64,000 nt of DNA from Variovorax dokdonensis. Its GTDB lineage: Bacteria > Pseudomonadota > Gammaproteobacteria > Burkholderiales > Burkholderiaceae_C. Within the stretch, counting starts at the first letter, position 1, and every line of letters starts with the position of its first letter. The DNA lies in assembly GCF_030316895.1 (NCBI RefSeq), contig NZ_JASZYV010000005.1, positions 62,001 to 126,000 of the forward strand, in the 5' to 3' direction. A program made the translations under genes and the position numbers. The notes under the pieces are model-generated. The model was not told the origin of the DNA. It did not search any database and saw only the letters and a list, made by a program, of their open reading frames with translations. This document shows positions 8,637 to 17,910 of the stretch, in pieces.

Positions 8637-9632
8637 ATGAGCGATTTCGCCTTTGTTTCCCCGCGCTGGCTGCCCGGTGGCAACCTGCAGACCATCTGGG
8701 CGGCGATGGTTTCGGGCCGGCCGCCGAAGGGGGCGCCGATGGCGTTCCGGCGCGAGCGATGGACCACGCCCGACGGGGACTTCATCGACGTCGACTTCCG
8801 CGACGCGCCCGCGCCGCTGCCTTCGAGGCCGCTGCTGGTGCTCTTTCATGGGCTGGAGGGCTCGTCCCAGAGCCACTACGCCCGAGCGTTCGCCGATTTC
8901 GCGCAATCGCGCGGCATGGACTACGCCGTGCCGCACTTTCGTGGCTGCAGCGGCGAGCTCAACCTGGCGCCGCGCGCCTACCACTCTGGCGACTACGAAG
9001 AGATCGGCTGGATCCTGGCCCGGCTGAAGGCGCGCCACACGGCAGCGGGTGGCGGCGCCGTCATTGCGGCTGGTGTCTCGCTTGGCGGCAATGCGCTGCT
9101 GCGTTGGGCCGAGGAAGCCGGCCGCAGCGCAGGCGAAACGGTGTCGGCGGTGGCCTCGGTATGCGCACCGCTCGATCTGGCGGCGGGCGGCATGGCCATC
9201 GGGCGCGGCTTCAACCGGCTGGCGTACACGCGCATGTTCCTGAACACGATGAAGCCCAAGGCGCTGGCCAAGCTGCAGCAGCATCCGGGCCTGTTCGATC
9301 GCGATGCGCTGCTGGCCGCACGTGACCTCTACGCCTTCGACAACATCTTCACCGCACCTCTGCACGGCTTTCGCGATACCGACGACTATTGGACGCGCGG
9401 ATCGGCCAAGCCACATCTCGATGCCATTCGCATTCCGGCCCTGGTCCTCAATGCGCGCAACGACCCCTTCGTGCCGGCGCGCAGCCTGCCCAGGCAGGAA
9501 GACGTGGGGCCGAACGTGACGCTGTGGCAGCCCGAGCACGGCGGCCATGTTGGGTTCGCATCGGGCTCGCTGCCCGGCGACGTGAGCCAAATGCCCCAAG
9601 CCGTGGGCGGCTGGCTGCACAGCAGGATCTGA
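8637..9632 (+). CDS. YheT-family alpha/beta hydrolase
   Basis: A 331-residue serine hydrolase of the YheT/ABHD1-3 group. The family-typical N terminus PRWLPGGNLQTIWAA is present. The oxyanion region LFHGLEGSSQSHYARAF, nucleophile elbow GVSLGGNALLRW, acid region NARNDPFVPARSL and His motif EHGGHVGF complete a Ser-Asp-His triad. Members hydrolyse esters of uncertain natural substrate, possibly lipids. ATG 8637 is preferred over the GTG codons at 8625 and 8628 because the conserved N terminus begins four residues later and the extra codons add nothing. Confidence 0.9.
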   Translation: MSDFAFVSPRWLPGGNLQTIWAAMVSGRPPKGAPMAFRRERWTTPDGDFIDVDFRDAPAPLPSRPLLVLFHGLEGSSQSHYARAFADFAQSRGMDYAVPHFRGCSGELNLAPRAYHSGDYEEIGWILARLKARHTAAGGGAVIAAGVSLGGNALLRWAEEAGRSAGETVSAVASVCAPLDLAAGGMAIGRGFNRLAYTRMFLNTMKPKALAKLQQHPGLFDRDALLAARDLYAFDNIFTAPLHGFRDTDDYWTRGSAKPHLDAIRIPALVLNARNDPFVPARSLPRQEDVGPNVTLWQPEHGGHVGFASGSLPGDVSQMPQAVGGWLHSRI

Positions 9633-9712
9633 GGCCCGCCGACCCGCCGCTGACGGGTTCCGGCGCAGTTCTCCTGCATCGCCGCGTGCGATCGGCGGCG
9701 CACAATGCGCGC

Positions 9713-10237
9713 ATGGATGACATCGTCAAGCAGGCCTTGGCCAAGTGGCCCAACGTGCCTCATTGCTACGGTTGGCTCGGCCTGGACGCGCGCGGCCAAT
9801 GGTATTTGCGTGATGCGCAGGCCCAGGCCGAAGGCGCGTTTGCGCAATCCCGGGGAGCGCGGCTCGAACACGAGAAGCTCATCGAGTTCATCGGCCGCAA
9901 CTACGAGCACGACGAAGCGGGCCAGTGGTTCTTCCAGAACGGGCCGCAGCGCGTGTACGTGGAGCTGGAACTCACGCCGTGGGTCTGCAGGATCGCCGAC
10001 GATGGCCGTGTCACGACGCACACGGGGTCGCAAGTCGACCCCACGGCTTGCCTCACGGACGAAGAAGGGCGCGTCTACCTCGTTTCAGAGCTGGGCTTGG
10101 GGCTGGTGCACAGCCTGGACGTGGCGGCGGCTGCCGATCAGATCGAGGCGGGACGCTGGACGCCGGAAGAAGTGAAGGCGGCGGATCTGCCGGCGCGCTT
10201 CGGTTTCGTGGTCAGTCCGTCGGCGGCGCACGCATGA
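9713..10237 (+). CDS. Conserved Burkholderiales protein, unknown function
   Basis: A 174-residue soluble protein with no signal peptide. Notable segments are VPHCYGWLGLDARGQWYLRD, the HEKLIEFIGRNYEHDEAGQWFFQNGPQRVYVELE block and LVSELGLGLVHSLDVAAAADQI. It resembles a conserved DUF2946/2944-like betaproteobacterial family in my memory, but I cannot confirm the number. No catalytic motif is visible. The gene starts 80 bp after the hydrolase stop, and its own stop lies inside the palindromic terminator that separates it from the converging cytochrome gene. Confidence 0.72.
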   Translation: MDDIVKQALAKWPNVPHCYGWLGLDARGQWYLRDAQAQAEGAFAQSRGARLEHEKLIEFIGRNYEHDEAGQWFFQNGPQRVYVELELTPWVCRIADDGRVTTHTGSQVDPTACLTDEEGRVYLVSELGLGLVHSLDVAAAADQIEAGRWTPEEVKAADLPARFGFVVSPSAAHA

Positions 10238-10266
10238 AAAAGGCCGGCATTGCCGGCCTTTTTCAT
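10234..10266. terminator. Bidirectional rho-independent terminator
   Basis: A perfect palindrome has arms atgaaaaaggccggc (10234-10248) and its complement (10252-10266) with a 3-base loop. The GC-rich core is flanked by an A-run on the left and a T-run on the right, so it can terminate both the rightward gene (its TGA is inside the arm) and the leftward cytochrome gene, whose stop lies 15 bp beyond. Confidence 0.9.
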
Positions 10267-10280
10267 GAACCTGCGGACGC

Positions 10281-10868
10281 TTACTGCTTGGCAGGCGCGT
10301 CGGCTGCAGCTTCAGAAGTCTTGGCTGCCGCAGGACGGTCCGGAACCGGGAAGTTCGCGCCGCCAGCATTGGCCAGGTAAACGACCGCGCGGCCGATCTC
10401 CACGTCTTCGAAATCGCCGCCGCCCTGGGCAGGCATGGCGCCCTTGCCCTTGAGCGCATGCTCGAGCAGGGTGTCGTAGCCCTGGCCGATGCGAGGCGCC
10501 CAGGCGCTCTTGTCGTTCAGATGGGGGGCACCGGGAATGCCGGGGGCGCCGTGGCACGTCACGCACTGGGCCTTGAAGACGGCGTCGCCCGTGGCCAGGG
10601 GCCGGTTGGCGTCGCGCACTTCGACCGAACCGACGCGCTGCAGACGAGCTGCGATTTCCTTGTCGCGTGCGTCCTGCGTCACGCCGTACAGGCCCATGCC
10701 TTCGCCAGTGGCGGCGCCCGATGGCTTGTAACCGGAAACCACGTAGGACACGAGGCCCACGATGATCAGGATCGGCGCCACGAACGAAAAGAACACAGCC
10801 AGCAGAAGCTGCTTGGGGCTCTTGATGGGGCCGGTGTGGGCTTCTTCGGAGTGCGCGGCGTCGCTCAT
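10281..10868 (-). CDS. Membrane-anchored c-type cytochrome (cytochrome c5 family)
   Basis: A 195-residue protein with one N-terminal membrane anchor (about 20-45, LLLAVFFSFVAPILIIVGLVS) and one haem-binding CVTCH motif (Cys102, Cys105, His106). The distal ligand candidate is the Met in GKGAMPAQGG, as in cytochrome c5 proteins. The haem domain would face the periplasm and carry electrons to a terminal oxidase. The C-terminal 20 residues are Ala/Lys-rich and probably disordered. AGGA lies 4 bases before ATG 10868. It is monocistronic: upstream is a 157-bp intergenic stretch and downstream the shared terminator. Confidence 0.9.
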   Translation of the reverse strand: MSDAAHSEEAHTGPIKSPKQLLLAVFFSFVAPILIIVGLVSYVVSGYKPSGAATGEGMGLYGVTQDARDKEIAARLQRVGSVEVRDANRPLATGDAVFKAQCVTCHGAPGIPGAPHLNDKSAWAPRIGQGYDTLLEHALKGKGAMPAQGGGDFEDVEIGRAVVYLANAGGANFPVPDRPAAAKTSEAAADAPAKQ

Positions 10869-11025
10869 GGAGTCCTCAAATGTCGTGGGGCTGCAAAAAA
10901 GGGACCTTCAAATCAACCGGGGATTATAGAAGAGCCCTTTGCCCACCCGTTCGCGTGGTGTCCGCCCGTGAGGGGCAGACACCACAGGGCAGGGATGCCC
11001 CTCTGTTCAAGTGCGCCTCAGGTGT

Positions 11026-12468
11026 TCAACGGCTGGCCCATCCGCCGCCCAGCGCCTTGTAGAGCAGGACCTGGCTCTGGAGCTGGTCCAGGCGCGTCTG
11101 GGTGGCCGCGAGCTGCGCAGTGAAAAGCGAGCGCTGCGCGTCCTGCAGGTCCAGCGCGTTTTCGACGCCGTTGCGATAGCGGAGCACCGACAGGTCGAAG
11201 CGCTTCTGCTCGGCATTGGCCGTCGCGCGCAGGGCGCGAAGCTGCTCGCCCAGCGTGGCGCGCGCAGCCAGCGCATCGGCCACTTCGCGGAAGGCCGACT
11301 GCACGGACTTCTCGTATTGCGCGACCGCGATGTCCCTGTTGGCCCATGCCGTGTCGAGCCGGGCCTGGTTGGCGCCGGCGTCGAAGATCGGCATCACCAG
11401 CGAAGGCGCGAAGGACCATGCCTTGGAGCCGCTTTCGAACAGGCCCGACAACTCGCCGCTCGCCGTGCCGAGGTAAGCGGTGAGCGAGATGCGCGGGAAG
11501 AAGTTGGCGCGTGCCGCGCCGATGTTGGCGTTGGCCGCGAGCAGTTGCTGCTCGGCCGAGCGCACGTCGGGGCGATTGGCCAGCAGGTCCGACGGCAGGC
11601 CGGCCGGCACGTCGGGCATCGGCGCCGTCGCGTCGAGCCCGCGCGCACCGCCCTTGATGGCGCTTTCCGGCACGGGGGCGCCAAGCAGCAGGGCGAGCGC
11701 GTTTTCATCCTGCATGCGCAGGCGCTGCGCCTGCGCGAAGGAAGCCCTGGCGCTTTCAGTCAGCGACTCGGACAGCCGAAGGTCGACCTCCGAGATCACG
11801 CCGTTGTCGAAGCGCATCTTCATCAGCTTCAGACCTTCTTCGCGGGTGGCGAGGGTCTGGCGCGTGATGTCGAGGATTTCTTCGTCGGCAATGATCTTCA
11901 GCCAGCCGTTGGCGACCGAAGCGATCAGGCTGGTCTGCACCGTCTTGCGTGCCTCTTCGGTGGCCAGGTACTGGGCCAGCGCGGCGTCCTTGAGGCTCTG
12001 GATCCGGCCGAAGAAATCGAGCTCCCAGGCGGAGATGCCGACGTTGACGTAGTCGCTCTCGTAGACGCCGCCCACCAGCGGCGCCGGGCGTGCGCGCTGT
12101 CCGCCGGCGCTCAGGCCCAGGTTGGGCAACTGCGCCGAGCGGGTGATGCGGAACTGGGCCTGCGCGACCTCGATGTTCTTGATCGCCACGCGCAGGTCGC
12201 GGTTGTTCTCCAGCGCGACGTTGATGAGGCCGGCCAGGCGCGGGTCGGTGAAGAAGTCCTGCCAGGCGACGTCGACCGCGGCCGCGCCGGTGGGCGCGGG
12301 CGTTGGCGTGACATCCACCACCGGCGTGTCCGGAAAGGTGGCGGGGACCGGTGCGGCGGGCCGCTCGTAGGTCGGTGCCATCGAGCAGCCGGCCAGCACC
12401 AGCGCGGCGGCGAGCGCGGCAGAGCTTGCCGCCCGGCGCGAGGGAAGGGAAAGGTACTTGTCAGCCAT
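11026..12468 (-). CDS. RND efflux outer-membrane channel lipoprotein (NodT/OprM family)
   Basis: A 480-residue TolC-like outer-membrane factor. It has a lipoprotein signal (ALVLAGC, Cys28) and the two repeated halves typical of OEP channels. DLRVAIKNIEVAQAQFRITRSAQLPNLGLSAGG is the first helical hairpin/strand and NRPDVRSAEQQLLAANANIGAARANFFPRISLTA the second, with GGGWA near the end. It forms the outer-membrane exit duct of the pump encoded upstream. Its ATG at 12468 overlaps the transporter stop (12461-12463) by 8 bp, indicating translational coupling in an mfp-rnd-omf operon. Confidence 0.95.
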   Translation of the reverse strand: MADKYLSLPSRRAASSAALAAALVLAGCSMAPTYERPAAPVPATFPDTPVVDVTPTPAPTGAAAVDVAWQDFFTDPRLAGLINVALENNRDLRVAIKNIEVAQAQFRITRSAQLPNLGLSAGGQRARPAPLVGGVYESDYVNVGISAWELDFFGRIQSLKDAALAQYLATEEARKTVQTSLIASVANGWLKIIADEEILDITRQTLATREEGLKLMKMRFDNGVISEVDLRLSESLTESARASFAQAQRLRMQDENALALLLGAPVPESAIKGGARGLDATAPMPDVPAGLPSDLLANRPDVRSAEQQLLAANANIGAARANFFPRISLTAYLGTASGELSGLFESGSKAWSFAPSLVMPIFDAGANQARLDTAWANRDIAVAQYEKSVQSAFREVADALAARATLGEQLRALRATANAEQKRFDLSVLRYRNGVENALDLQDAQRSLFTAQLAATQTRLDQLQSQVLLYKALGGGWASR

Positions 12469-15400
12469 GAGATTCCTCGATGCCCGCCGCTTCGGCGTGG
12501 CGCCGGTCAGCCTCGTGCTGGCGCGCGCTGCCCTTGAACAGCGAACGCACGACCACGAAGAACACCGGCACGAAAAACACCGCCAAGGCCGTGCCGGTCA
12601 TCATGCCGCCCAGCACACCGGTGCCGATGGCGCGCTGGCTGGCGGAGCCGGCGCCGCTGGCCAGGAACAGCGGCAGCACGCCCAGTCCGAATGCCAGCGA
12701 GGTCATGACGATGGGGCGGAAGCGCAAGTGCGCGGCGGCCAGTGCGGATTCGACGACGCCGCGCCCCTGTGCCTGCAGGTCCTTGGCGAACTCGATGATC
12801 AGAATCGCGTTCTTCGCGGACAGGCCGATGATGGTGATCAGGCCCACCTGGAAGTACACGTCGTTGGAATAGGCGCGAAGGAAGGTGGCGAGCAGCACGC
12901 CGAGCACCCCCAGCGGCACCACCAGAATCACCGCCAGCGGGATCGACCAGCTCTCGTACAGCGCAGCCAGGCACAGGAACACCGCCAGGATGGCAAAGCC
13001 GTACAGGATGAGCGCCTGCGAGCCGGCGAGCTTTTCCTCGCGCGACTGGCCCGTCCATTCGTAGCCGAAGCCTGCCGGCAACTGGGCCGCCAGCTTTTCC
13101 ATCTCGGCCATCGCATCGCCGGTGCTGTAGCCGGGCGCGGCACTGCCCGAGATGCGCATCGACGGATAGCCGTTGTAGCGCACGGTCTGCATCGGTCCCG
13201 TCACCCAGCGCGTGGTCGCGAAGGCCGACAGCGGCACCGGCTTGCCTTGCGCGTTGGTGGCGTTGATCTGCAGCAGGTCGTCCGGCTGCATGCGCGCCGG
13301 CGCATCGGCCTGCACGACCACGCGCTGAAGACGGCTGCGGTTGGGGAAGTCGTTGACGTAGGTCGAACCCAGCGACGTCGACAGCGCCGAGTTGATCGCA
13401 TCGAAGCTCACGCCCAGTGCGCTGGCCTTGTCGCGGTCGATGTCGATCTGAAGCTGCGGCGCATCTTCCAGGCCGTCCGGCCGCACCTGCGTCAGCACCG
13501 GGCTCTTGCTCGCCATGCCCAGCAACTGGTTGCGGGCGTTGACCAGGGCCTGGTGGCCTTGGCCGGCGCGGTCCTGAAGGCGGAAGGTGACGCCCGAGGA
13601 CACACCCAGTTCAGGAATCGGCGGCGGGCTGAGCGGATAGATGAACGCATCGCGGATGCCCATCAGCGCGCCGAAGGAGCGCTTGGCCAGCGCATCGGCG
13701 GAATGCTCCGCGCCTTCCCGCTCGTCCCAGTCCTTGAGCGTGACGAATCCGATGGCTGCGTTCTGGCCCTGGCCCGAGAAGCTGAAGCCCAGCACCGAAA
13801 CCATGCTCTCCACCTCGGGTTGCTTGAGGATGAAGCCTTCGACCTGCTGCATGACCGCCAGCGTGCGTTCCTGCGTGGCGCCAGGCGGCAGCTGGACGTT
13901 GACCAGCATGTTGCCCTGGTCTTCCTGGGGCAGGAAGGAGGTGGGCAGGCGCGTGTAGAAGACAGCCACGGCGGCGACGATCGCCGCATAGATGATCAGG
14001 TAGCGCGCCGCTTTCTTCAGAATGCGGGCCACCACGCTTTCGTAGCCCTTGGCCGTGCGCGAGAAGCCCCGGTTGAACCAGCCGAAGAAGCCGCGCTTCT
14101 CGTGATGGTGGCCGGCTTCGACCGGCTTGAGCAGCGTGGCGCACAGCGCCGGCGTGAGCGACAGCGCCATGAAGGCCGAGAAAGCGATCGACGCCACCAT
14201 CACCGCCGAGAACTGGCGATAGATGTTGCCGGTCGACCCCGCGAAGAAGGCCAGCGGCACGAACACCGAGATCAGCACCACCGTCACGCCCACGATGGCG
14301 CCGGAGATCTGCTTCATGGCCTTGCGCGTCGCCTCGAGTGGCGGCAGCCCTTCCTCGCTCATGATGCGCTCGACGTTTTCCACCACCACGATGGCGTCGT
14401 CCACCACGATGCCGATCACCAGCACCATGCCGAACATGGTCAGCACGTTGATCGAGAAGCCCAGCGCCAGCAAAGTGGCAAAGGTGCCTAGCAGCGCGAT
14501 CGGAACGACGATGGTCGGGATGATCGTGTAGCGCCAGTTCTGCAGGAACAGGAACATGACCAGGAACACGAGCACCACGGCCTCGACCAGCGTCTCCACC
14601 ACCTGCGAGATGGAGATCTTGATGAAGCGCGAGCTGTCGTAGGGAATGGTGGAACTCACGCCCTCGGGGTAGTAGCGCTGCAGCTCGTCGAGCTTCTTGC
14701 GAACCGCTTCGGCCGCGGCCAGCGCGTTGCCGCTGGGCGAAAGCTGCACGCCCATGCCGACGGCCGCCTTGCCATTCAGGCGCGCCGAGGTCGCGTAGGC
14801 CTGCCCGCCGATCTCGATGCGTGCCACGTCCTTCAACCGCACGGTCGAGCCGTCGGTGTTGGCGCGCAGCACGATGTTGCCGAACTGCTCGGGCGTGCTC
14901 AGCTGGCCCTTGACCACCACGGTGGCGGTGATGCCCTGCCCGGAAATGTTGGGCAGATCTCCGATGGAGCCGGACGACACTTGCGCGTTCTGCGCCCGGA
15001 TCGCCGCGATGACCTCGGCCGACGACAGGCTGTAGCCGTTGAGCTTGGCCGGGTCGATCCAGATGCGCATGGCCGCTTCGGTGCCGAACAGTTGCACCTG
15101 GCCGATGCCCGGCAGGCGCTGCAGTTCGGGCTGGATGTTGCGCGCGGCGTAGTCGCCCAGAGCCGTCGGGTCGTAGGCCGGATTGGTCGACGACAGCATC
15201 GTGAACAGCAGGAAGTTGGTGCGCGACTTGTCCACGCGCACACCCTGCTGCGTCACCGCCGACGGCAGGCGCGGCGAGGCGCGCGACAGCCGGTTCTGCA
15301 CGTCCACCTGGGCCAGGTCGGGGTTGGTGCCCGGCTCGAAGCTCAGCGTGATCGTGCCCGTGCCGTCGGCCTGCGCGACGGACTCCATGTACATCAGGCC

Positions 15401-15619
15401 GGGCGAGCCGTTCATTTCCCGCTCGATCACGGCCAGCACGCTGTCTTCCAGCGTCTGGGCCGAGGCGCCGGGGTACACGGCATTGACGACGATGGCAGGA
15501 GGCGCCACCGGTGGATATTGGGCGATCGGCAACTGCGTGATCGCCACGCCGCCGCCCACCAGGATGAACAGCGCGATCACCCAGGCGAAGATCGGACGGT
15601 CGATGAAGAACTTGGCCAT
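12461..15619 (-). CDS. RND multidrug efflux inner-membrane transporter (AcrB/MexB class, HAE1)
   Basis: A 1052-residue proton-driven drug exporter. It starts MAKFFIDRPIFAWVIALFI, standard for HAE1 pumps. TM4 carries the proton-relay pair in GIVVDDAIVVVENVERI, and TM10 the Lys in LSAKNAILIIEFAKD. Two large periplasmic loops and the expected twelve membrane segments are present. Substrates cannot be read from sequence, but the class usually handles hydrophobic antibiotics, dyes and solvents. It works with the periplasmic adaptor upstream (12-bp gap) and the outer-membrane channel downstream (8-bp overlap). Regulation is through the divergent TetR gene and the operator at 17021-17044. Confidence 0.97.
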   Translation of the reverse strand: MAKFFIDRPIFAWVIALFILVGGGVAITQLPIAQYPPVAPPAIVVNAVYPGASAQTLEDSVLAVIEREMNGSPGLMYMESVAQADGTGTITLSFEPGTNPDLAQVDVQNRLSRASPRLPSAVTQQGVRVDKSRTNFLLFTMLSSTNPAYDPTALGDYAARNIQPELQRLPGIGQVQLFGTEAAMRIWIDPAKLNGYSLSSAEVIAAIRAQNAQVSSGSIGDLPNISGQGITATVVVKGQLSTPEQFGNIVLRANTDGSTVRLKDVARIEIGGQAYATSARLNGKAAVGMGVQLSPSGNALAAAEAVRKKLDELQRYYPEGVSSTIPYDSSRFIKISISQVVETLVEAVVLVFLVMFLFLQNWRYTIIPTIVVPIALLGTFATLLALGFSINVLTMFGMVLVIGIVVDDAIVVVENVERIMSEEGLPPLEATRKAMKQISGAIVGVTVVLISVFVPLAFFAGSTGNIYRQFSAVMVASIAFSAFMALSLTPALCATLLKPVEAGHHHEKRGFFGWFNRGFSRTAKGYESVVARILKKAARYLIIYAAIVAAVAVFYTRLPTSFLPQEDQGNMLVNVQLPPGATQERTLAVMQQVEGFILKQPEVESMVSVLGFSFSGQGQNAAIGFVTLKDWDEREGAEHSADALAKRSFGALMGIRDAFIYPLSPPPIPELGVSSGVTFRLQDRAGQGHQALVNARNQLLGMASKSPVLTQVRPDGLEDAPQLQIDIDRDKASALGVSFDAINSALSTSLGSTYVNDFPNRSRLQRVVVQADAPARMQPDDLLQINATNAQGKPVPLSAFATTRWVTGPMQTVRYNGYPSMRISGSAAPGYSTGDAMAEMEKLAAQLPAGFGYEWTGQSREEKLAGSQALILYGFAILAVFLCLAALYESWSIPLAVILVVPLGVLGVLLATFLRAYSNDVYFQVGLITIIGLSAKNAILIIEFAKDLQAQGRGVVESALAAAHLRFRPIVMTSLAFGLGVLPLFLASGAGSASQRAIGTGVLGGMMTGTALAVFFVPVFFVVVRSLFKGSARQHEADRRHAEAAGIEESHG

Positions 15620-15631
15620 CAGGCGAGCTCC

Positions 15632-16906
15632 TTACTTGGCGGCGCCGGTGGCGGGCTTGGCGGCCTCGGCCGGCGGCTGGGCCGCGCCCGCGGCTGGCAT
15701 GGCGGCGGCCTGCGCCGACGGCGGCGTCCAGGGCACCGGCTTGACCGGCGTGCCCGGCGGCAGCATCTGCAGCTTCTGGAAGCCGTCGACCATCACCTTC
15801 TCGCCGGCCTTCAGGCCTTCGAGCACCACCCAGCGGTTGTCCTGTCCGGCACTGATCTTCACCTTGCGCGGGCTGACCTTGCCGTCGTCGCCCACCACCA
15901 TCAGGGAGTCGCCTTCCTGCGTGCGGGTCACGGCCTGCTGCGGCACGGTGATGGCGTTGGTGGCTTGCGCCTGCTCAAGCTGGACGCGCACGTACAGGCC
16001 CGGCAGCAGCGTCCCCTTGGTGTTGGGCAGCTCGGCGCGAAGGGTGATCTGCCCCGTCGTCGCGTCCACCGTCAGATCGGAAAAGAGCAGCTTGCCCTTT
16101 TGCGGGTACTCGGTGCCGTCTTCGAGCAGCACGCGCACTTCGGCGCCCGACTGGTCGCCCGTGCGCTTGAACAGGCCCGCATCCATGGCGCGTCGCAGCT
16201 TGAGCACGTCGGTGGCCGATTGCGTGAAGTTCACGTACATCGGATCGATCTGCTGGATCACCGCCAGTTGCGTCGCCTCGCCTTGGCCCACGAGGGCGCC
16301 TTCGGTCACCAGGGCGCGCCCGATGCGGCCGGAGATCGGCGCCGTGACCATGGCATAGCCCAGGTTGATCTTCGCGGTTTCCAACGCGGCGCGGGCCACG
16401 CCCACGTCCGCCTCGGCCGCCTTCCAGTCGGCCACGGCCTTGGCGTATTCCTGCTTGCTCACCGCGTTGGCCTCGACCAGCGGCTTGTAGCGTTCGGCCA
16501 GCGCCTTGGCCTGCACTGCGTTGGCCTCGGCGCGCGCGAGGCTCGCCTGCGCGCTCATGGCCGTGGCCTTGTAGGGAGCGGAGTCGATCTGGAACAGCGG
16601 TTGGCCGGCCTTGACGTCGCTGCCTTCGCGGAACAGGCGCTTTTGCAGGATTCCGGCGGCACGGGCCCGCACTTGCGACACGCGCGAGGCTTCGAGCCGG
16701 CCCGGCAGTTCGACCAGCAGGCCCACGTCGCCGGGCGTGGCGACCACGACGCCGACCTCGGGCGCCGGCATCTGGCCGCCGCCTCCCGCCGCCTTGGGCG
16801 CCTCGCTCTTGCCGCAGGCTGAAAGCAAAGCGGCCGCAGCCAGGGTGACGACCCCTAATGCAACTCGGGCCGGGAACGGGCGGGAAACTTCATGCAGTGC
16901 AGGCAT
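15632..16906 (-). CDS. RND efflux periplasmic adaptor (membrane fusion protein, AcrA/MexA class)
   Basis: A 424-residue lipoprotein adaptor. The signal peptide ends in a lipobox (LLSAC, Cys31). The body has the HlyD/AcrA layout: beta-barrel strand VGLLVELPGRLEASRVSQVRARA, lipoyl half FREGSDVKAGQPLFQID, alpha-hairpin (about 105-170), second lipoyl half with NLGYAMVTAPISGRIGRALV, and a membrane-proximal domain. The C-terminal 40 residues are Pro/Ala-rich. It bridges the transporter to the OprM-like channel and is the promoter-proximal gene of the operon. Confidence 0.95.
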   Translation of the reverse strand: MPALHEVSRPFPARVALGVVTLAAAALLSACGKSEAPKAAGGGGQMPAPEVGVVVATPGDVGLLVELPGRLEASRVSQVRARAAGILQKRLFREGSDVKAGQPLFQIDSAPYKATAMSAQASLARAEANAVQAKALAERYKPLVEANAVSKQEYAKAVADWKAAEADVGVARAALETAKINLGYAMVTAPISGRIGRALVTEGALVGQGEATQLAVIQQIDPMYVNFTQSATDVLKLRRAMDAGLFKRTGDQSGAEVRVLLEDGTEYPQKGKLLFSDLTVDATTGQITLRAELPNTKGTLLPGLYVRVQLEQAQATNAITVPQQAVTRTQEGDSLMVVGDDGKVSPRKVKISAGQDNRWVVLEGLKAGEKVMVDGFQKLQMLPPGTPVKPVPWTPPSAQAAAMPAAGAAQPPAEAAKPATGAAK

Positions 16907-17020
16907 GCGAGTCCTTTGGGGAAGAAGTCAGAAACAAAAAAACGACAAGAGCCCACCGGGCGCCCGGCGCGTTGCGCGGATGGGCGACAGATTCGGTGAG
17001 GCTTTTTGATGTGACGCTAG

Positions 17021-17044
17021 TATACATACATCCGTGTATGTATA
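17021..17044. promoter_or_regulatory. AcrR/TtgR-like operator palindrome in the divergent promoter
   Basis: A perfect inverted repeat (tatacataca, 4-base spacer tccg, tgtatgtata) sits in the 207-bp gap between the efflux operon and the divergent TetR gene. The TACATACA/TGTATGTA half sites are the same as those known for the E. coli acrAB operator of AcrR. This is the expected binding site of the adjacent repressor, overlapping one or both promoters. Confidence 0.85.
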
Positions 17045-17113
17045 GTGGCGTTGTAGGGTCTTCGGCCCGGGCAATGCGGATTCACAACAAGCAATTCAGG
17101 AGGCAACCGGAAC

Positions 17114-17806
17114 ATGGCACGTCGAACAAAGGAAGAGGCACTCGCCACGCGCGAGCGGCTGCTCGATGCTGCCGAGGTTCTGTTTCAGGAGCAGGGCGTC
17201 TCGCGCACCACGCTGCAGCAGATTGCGCAGGCATGCGGCGCCACACGAGGCGCGGTGTACTGGCACTTCAAGGACAAGGCCGACCTGTTCAACGCCATGA
17301 TGGATCGCGTCACGCTGCCATTGGAGGCAGCCAACCGCGCGGGCATGGAAGCGGGCGCCGAGCAGCCACTGTTCGCGGCCCGGACCACGCTGGTGACGGT
17401 GCTGCGCGTGATCGCCACCGACCCAGCGGTCCGGCGTGTGGTCGACATCGCCACCCGAAAGATCGAATACACCGACGAGATGCAGGCCGTGCAGCGGCGG
17501 CACATCGAATCGCGTCGGCTCTTCCTCAACGACTTCGAGGACGCGCTGCGCAGTGCGGCGCGCCTGGCGGGGCATCGACTGCCGTTGCCAGTCGCGATGG
17601 CGGCGCAAGGCCTGCACTCGATCATCGGCGGGCTCGTCCAGGACTGGCTGCTGGAGCCCGAGGCCTTCGATCTGGTCGAAGCCGGCGAGCGTGTGCTGCT
17701 CGTCTATCTGACCGGGCTTGGCTTCGGCCCGCAGTGGATCCAACCGGCGAAATCGGCCACGCACTGTGCAGGGCGGGGCGGCCTCCCCGGATCGACGCTA
17801 AAATAG
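17114..17806 (+). CDS. TetR-family repressor of the efflux pump (AcrR/TtgR type)
   Basis: A 230-residue TetR regulator. The N-terminal DNA-binding domain reads TRERLLDAAEVLFQEQGVSRTT, LQQIAQACGATRGAVYWHF, then KDKADLF, a textbook AcrR/TtgR-type helix-turn-helix. The C-terminal ligand domain (about 60-210) would bind pump substrates and release DNA. AGGAGG lies about 10 bases before ATG 17114. The divergent position, the family, and the AcrR-like palindrome at 17021-17044 all say it represses the adjacent mfp-rnd-omf operon and probably itself. The last ~20 residues extend slightly beyond typical homologues. Confidence 0.93.
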   Translation: MARRTKEEALATRERLLDAAEVLFQEQGVSRTTLQQIAQACGATRGAVYWHFKDKADLFNAMMDRVTLPLEAANRAGMEAGAEQPLFAARTTLVTVLRVIATDPAVRRVVDIATRKIEYTDEMQAVQRRHIESRRLFLNDFEDALRSAARLAGHRLPLPVAMAAQGLHSIIGGLVQDWLLEPEAFDLVEAGERVLLVYLTGLGFGPQWIQPAKSATHCAGRGGLPGSTLK

Positions 17807-17835
17807 CCGACTGCCATGCGCTGTCGCGTGGCAAT

Positions 17836-17910
17836 CTCGCTGTATTTCAACGGATAGAATTCGGCCCTCCGAAGGCTGAGATCCAGGTTCGATTCCTGGC
17901 GGCGGGACCA
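17836..17910 (+). tRNA. tRNA-Arg (anticodon CCG), integration target
   Basis: Cloverleaf read by hand. The acceptor stem 17836-17842 pairs with 17900-17906 (seven pairs, two G-U). U8/A9 is 'ta' at 17843-17844. The D-arm has three good pairs. The anticodon stem is 17862-17866/17874-17878, with loop ctccgaa giving anticodon CCG at 17869-17871. The variable loop is short (4 nt). The T stem ccagg/cctgg has loop ttcgatt. The discriminator is A and CCA is encoded at 17908-17910. It decodes CGG. Its 3' end is duplicated at 40927-40950, marking it as the attachment site of the adjacent element; the gene itself is left whole. Confidence 0.9.

Noticed and set aside
12458..14491. Long plus-strand frame opposite the RND transporter
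   Set aside because: It is His/Arg-rich antisense of a well-supported gene; such shadows are usual in GC-rich DNA.
17836..17910. The tRNA as a pseudogene with a broken acceptor stem
   Set aside because: With the acceptor set at 17836-17842 all seven pairs form (two G-U) and the other arms are sound; only a first alignment shifted by one base suggested mismatches.
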